A DNA stretch of 21,011 nt from Hypsibius dujardini (taxonomy: Eukaryota; Tardigrada; Eutardigrada; Parachela; Hypsibiidae): positions 1 through 21,011 of the forward strand of contig LRSR01007859.1 in NCBI GenBank assembly GCA_001579985.1, written 5' to 3'. Positions 17,701 through 21,011 of the stretch are shown here, piece after piece (position 1 is the stretch's first letter; each line of letters starts with the position of its first letter). Under the pieces are notes generated by a model, which was given only the letters and a program-made list of their open reading frames with translations, did not search any database and was not told where the DNA came from. A program made the translations under genes and the position numbers.

Positions 17701-18502
17701 GATCAGACCAAGTAACATTAAAACCAGTAATGGAAGCGATCCGCCCCTTTCCACGACCCAGGGGTACAGAACGGCGCATGTGACTGGTCAGCCCGAAAAC
17801 TGGACTCTGACCCCGCGATTCTGGCTCACTGATTGGCCGGTTTCCTTTAAAACGGGCGTGGCATACCACCTCTTTTGGCACCCATCCGGAAACTGAGGGA
17901 TGTCGGGACATTCAAGACTTTTCACAAATGTAAACGATGTAGCCAAAATTTCAAGCTATTTTTATCCGTTTTCAGAAATGAATTCGGATCAAAAGTGACC
18001 GAGACAAACAATTATATATTAAATTATTATCAAAATATTATGTTACAATTCATGTTTATATTGATATTATTATTCTATATATTTTACCTATATTTTATAA
18101 TATTGTTCCAAATGAGTAAACTTCTTAGAGTTTTAACTATTTTTAGATTTTTATGTATGCTATATTAGCACGTTTTAGTGTTTCATTGTTTTCTCGGTCA
18201 GTCTTAATCCGATTTCGTTTCTGAAAACGGACAATAGTAGATTGAAATTTTGGCTAAATCGTCCATATTTGTGAAAAGTCTCGAATAAGCTTACATCCCT
18301 GAGTTTCCGGAAGGATGCAGAAATGAGTTGAGTGCCACGCCCGTTTTCAGTGAAGCCGGCCAATCGGTGAGCCAGTATTACGGGTTCAAAGTTCAAGTAT
18401 TTGGACTGACCAATCACGCACCCCGCCCTGCACCTCTGGGGCGTGGAAAGGGGCGTTCCAAACGCGTCCGCTTCCATTACTGGTTTTAATGTTACTTGAT
18501 CA
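17701..18502. repeat. Foldback element: ~310-bp inverted repeats around an A+T-rich loop
   Basis: The arm at 17701-18012 and the reverse complement of 18184-18502 align along their whole length with scattered mismatches and small gaps. Shared blocks include AAGTAACATTAAAACCAGTA, CTGATTGGCCGG-like, ACGGGCGTGGCA and AGACTTTTCACAAAT. The ~170-base centre is extremely A+T-rich. It is either a foldback/MITE-type element or two inverted copies of one. It lies wholly in the intron between the two Cys-module exons of gene 2 and starts about five bases after the donor. Open frames inside it are by-products. Confidence 0.85.
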
Positions 18503-18724
18503 GACGCGGGGAACGGTATTATCATTAGAGACTGCAAACATTCGCACATTAAGCCGGTTTCTGGCGAGAAATGGGTAATAAACCAATTTTTACCTGAAAT
18601 CGTACCCCCATTGAGATTCTAAACATTTCAAGCTATCTATCAAAGTTTTCCACAACTCTGGTGGTAATTGTCGGTTACAGAAAGTGCCATTCTAACCATG
18701 AAGATTCTACGTACGTTGTACTAG

Positions 18725-18939
18725 GCATTATCCGCAAATACTTCGACACATCAAGAGTCAACGAGGTTGTTGCCACGTGTGCCTTTTACGCTGCCCATTG
18801 GTACGAATGTGCTGGAGTAGCAGACTGCTCGACCGGTAAACAGGGCTTTCTGACTTGTGCTGGAGCTGCGCCGTGGAAAGGTTACTACCAAGGCTCGCCT
18901 ATCGATGGTACGAATTGCTTTTGCTCACGTCACTCTTAA
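18725..18939 (+). CDS. Cysteine-rich secreted protein 2, terminal exon
   Basis: Entered in phase 1 after a modest acceptor (CGTTGTACTAG); stop TAA 18937-18939. It encodes VVATCAFYAAHWYECAGVAD, then C-x9-C and ...DGTNCFC, six Cys in all. The acceptor was chosen because it restores phase 1 and gives 17 residues before the first Cys, the same as in gene 1's terminal exon. A better-looking acceptor at 18680 would enter in phase 2 and break the frame. A donor-like GATG then GTACGA at 18907 could instead splice to 19223. Confidence 0.65.
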
Positions 18940-19222
18940 TGTCTGGAATTTTCTACGACAAACTCGAACGAGTTGTGCTTATTCTCACTATAAATTTAAA
19001 ACATGTCAAACCACCATTAGATAAAGCGCTTTACAATCTCCATCAGCTGCCGTGCTGTAGAGCAATTGGTGCTTTTTTTAGTAGGCCACGGATTTAGCGG
19101 CAATATCACACAGAAAGCTATGAACAGCGGGGAAAGTACACGAATCAAAGGTTGGCCATTCTGCCCCGTACCGTTGTTTCAAACCTAATCAGCATATTTT
19201 ATATTTTGTGCGTTGATTGCAG

Positions 19223-19257
19223 ATGGCGGTACCGGAATTAGCCGGACGTGCACCTAA
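19223..19257 (+). CDS. Possible alternative terminal exon of gene 2
   Basis: After a good acceptor (TTTGTGCGTTGATTGCAG) a phase-1 reading gives GGTGISRTCT and then TAA. It could be reached from the donor-like site at 18907 in the last exon, replacing the GTNCFCSRHS end. A polyadenylation signal lies 176 bases downstream. Short and speculative. Confidence 0.25.
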
Positions 19258-19432
19258 ATGAATACACACTGCGTCCCTGCTCATATTGTCCAATCAGTTG
19301 TAGAGGGGTAGTTTTTTCACGATAGCAGGCGGGCCTGGCTGGCTTCCTGTTGGCCTCCCAATTGGACTACTTTCAAACGGTTCTATTACCGACAAATCTT
19401 CTACCTCATAATCAGCGGAAGAGATAGAGCTA

Positions 19433-19438
19433 AATAAA
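19433..19438 (+). terminator. Polyadenylation signal candidate for gene 2
   Basis: AATAAA in the context GCTAAATAAATGC, ~500 bases after the main stop. I noticed no nearer canonical signal after 18939. Confidence 0.45.
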
Positions 19439-19439
19439 T

Positions 19440-20205
19440 GCAAGCAGTAATGCAAATCATCTGGCTTAAGCAATACTACTAACTATCCAAGAAACAACTG
19501 AAAGTGCACTTTCCACAAAAGCCAACAATTGGGGGCTACGTTCCCATACCCGCTAGCTCTCGGGCGCTCGGTAACCCATAAAAAACTTTGAATCCAAACG
19601 ATTGTCCAGAGGACATGATACACACACGGCCACAACACTGAGGTTATTGGCTCAAAGTCGGACCACACTTTTTGGTGAAAAGAGGCTCAAACTCTGCCCC
19701 CCCCCAGTATTCTGGCCGTGTGTGTACCCGACAGACAGGAGACGTTGTCGGGGCCACACAATGTCGAATGGGACAAGTAGTCCAAGAGACACGATATTCG
19801 GGACAGAATGTCGGGGGACCAGATGTCGGGGGATAGCACGTCTGGGCACCCCGGAGATTTGTCACTTGGTGTAATAGGATGCATGCCATTTTGCTGTGAT
19901 ACAAAAAGTTACTCGCCTTCCAGGGTAATGAAGACGGTTCAAACCTTAACGAGTTCGACATTATTTTCACGAAACTGAAACGATTGCCGTGACTCTTGGG
20001 CTGTCATTACTCCAGAGATAAGTGTTAAATATGCTTTTCTTCCTTCAAGTTTTGCCTCAAAGAAATCGTTATCAACTGCAGTCGACCATAGCAGTCTTTA
20101 AGGATTCATTCTACAGAGTATGCAAATGAAGATTGATTTGTTCCACAGCAGTCGTCACGATGCTAGTACACGTGGACCTCGAGATTCGTGGGGGTGCACA
20201 ATTTC
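19440..20205. other. No gene seen; G+C-rich repetitive patch at 19738-19860
   Basis: Within this interval 19738-19860 repeats words such as ATGTCGGGGG, GGGACAAG and GGGACAGAATGTCGG in a degenerate way, preceded by a C9 run near 19700. Overlapping open frames on both strands there reflect the repeat. The remainder shows no exon-like segment. The 3' UTR of the minus-strand WAP gene would lie just left of 20206, but I see no clear signal for it. Confidence 0.4.
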
Positions 20206-20366
20206 TCAAGTACAGAAACTATTGCATGTCGTTCCCACACAGTTCGGGCAGCACTTCTTCCCGAGGCCGGCATCCAAACAATCGTCGTCACTCTGGCAGA
20301 AGTCGTTCCGCATCTTGTGGGGTGAATTTGACGGGCAACTGCGCGAACGCGAACCACCATCGCTCA
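20206..20366 (-). CDS. WAP-like (four-disulfide core) domain, terminal exon
   Basis: On the minus strand an acceptor (TCGATTTTTTTGTTCACAG) opens a phase-1 exon ending at TGA (20206-20208). It encodes SDGGSRSRSCP, then RNDFCQSDDDC, then GKKCCPNC and TTCNSFC. The C-x5-C spacing, the acidic DDD before Cys 3, the KCC pair and the Cys three residues on are WAP signatures. There are eight Cys, but one expected in the N-terminal half is missing and an extra one closes the chain. WAP proteins are secreted protease inhibitors or antimicrobials. The upstream exon with the signal peptide is not found, and may lie beyond base 21011. Without it the frame upstream reads into intron. Confidence 0.7.
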
Positions 20367-20499
20367 CTGTGAACAAAAAAATCGAGATCAGACCATCAGA
20401 CCATCTCGATGCATACTGCATGCTACACATCGTCATTTGGGTTGGTTTGTTTTCGTATCCGGTCACCAGGCTCACGTTTTGAAGCCACATTTATCACCT

Positions 20500-21011
20500 A
20501 ATCCAGAGAGTTTAACAACTTGCTGTGTGTAAAAATTCAAAATCTGAAAATCATACAGCTGACACGATTAAGAGATGGATGCTCGATGAATTAGCTTCAG
20601 AATGATGACGCCAGATTTAGGCAACTCGAAATGGGAATTAACCTTCTTGGGCAGTTGAATACTACACAATATTCCAACGAAACAAGGATATTTTGATTCA
20701 CATTAGCTAAAGTGGCTCGAAGTTAGTAATTTGTAATCGCCTCAAAATAATTTAAATTACAAGACTTTGCTTTTACCGATGATAAAGACAAAGGTGCCCC
20801 CGCACCATTAGAAGGTTAGGGGGATCCAATATTATGTACAGTGTTTTTCCTATCATTGCTCGATTCAGTGACACGTTTCAGTTATTGCGCAATCAATCAG
20901 TCATGATCAATCACCTAAACGCGCTCGCATTCGTACCGAATTTAAATGGAATCGGGTCGCTAAGATTTTAAATGAAGAATGAAAATGTATTGTTTCATAG
21001 AGCGGCGATAG
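20500..21011. other. No gene seen
   Basis: A+T-rich end of the window. I checked the minus strand for a signal-peptide exon ending in a phase-1 donor for the WAP gene. The candidates either stop at once or leave in another phase, so none is annotated. Confidence 0.4.

Noticed and set aside
18681-18724. Longer form of the gene 2 terminal exon from the acceptor at 18680
   Set aside because: It would be entered in phase 2, whereas the preceding exon leaves in phase 1; the paralogue supports 18725.

Overview
The window looks like nuclear DNA of an invertebrate animal. It has spliceosomal introns, a Ty3/gypsy-type LTR retrotransposon, a retroviral-type integrase of the Polinton/Maverick kind, a drosomycin-like defensin exon and a WAP-type exon. 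Nothing here fixes the species. The intergenic DNA is A+T-rich, and coding information sits in short exons.

Bases 1-7401 are mobile-element DNA read on the minus strand. A Ty3/gypsy element runs from its 5' LTR (5673-5980) leftwards off the window edge. It encodes gag, protease, RT, RNase H and integrase, but has one frameshift and one stop in pol. Its spacer between protease and RT holds three tandem zinc fingers. The element and a separate solo LTR of the same family (6024-6308, with a 4-bp target duplication) both sit inside one older integrase gene. The frame of that gene continues across the solo LTR into the 39 bases between the two insertions.

Bases 7402-10250 hold no gene I can support, but contain three repeat blocks: a ~66-bp minisatellite, a 57/66/75-bp minisatellite and a degenerate TG/CT-rich tract.

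Bases 10250-20400 hold the host genes, which appear to be a cluster of small secreted, cysteine-rich, modular proteins. On the plus strand these are: a cysteine-rich gene (about 10251-10897, possibly broken); a gene joining a CSalpha-beta (drosomycin-like) defensin exon, a Ser/Thr linker exon and an exon for a plant self-incompatibility S1 (SPH)-like domain (12041-13483); and a second cysteine-rich gene paralogous to the first (16591-18939), whose large intron carries a long foldback repeat. A WAP-like exon lies on the minus strand at 20206-20366. Nearly all proposed splice junctions are phase 1, so the exons are interchangeable symmetric modules.

Gene models are joined by eye from splice sites, reading phase and paralogue comparison. 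No transcript evidence was available. The S1-like domain in an animal setting, and its apparent fusion to a defensin, are the most unusual content.
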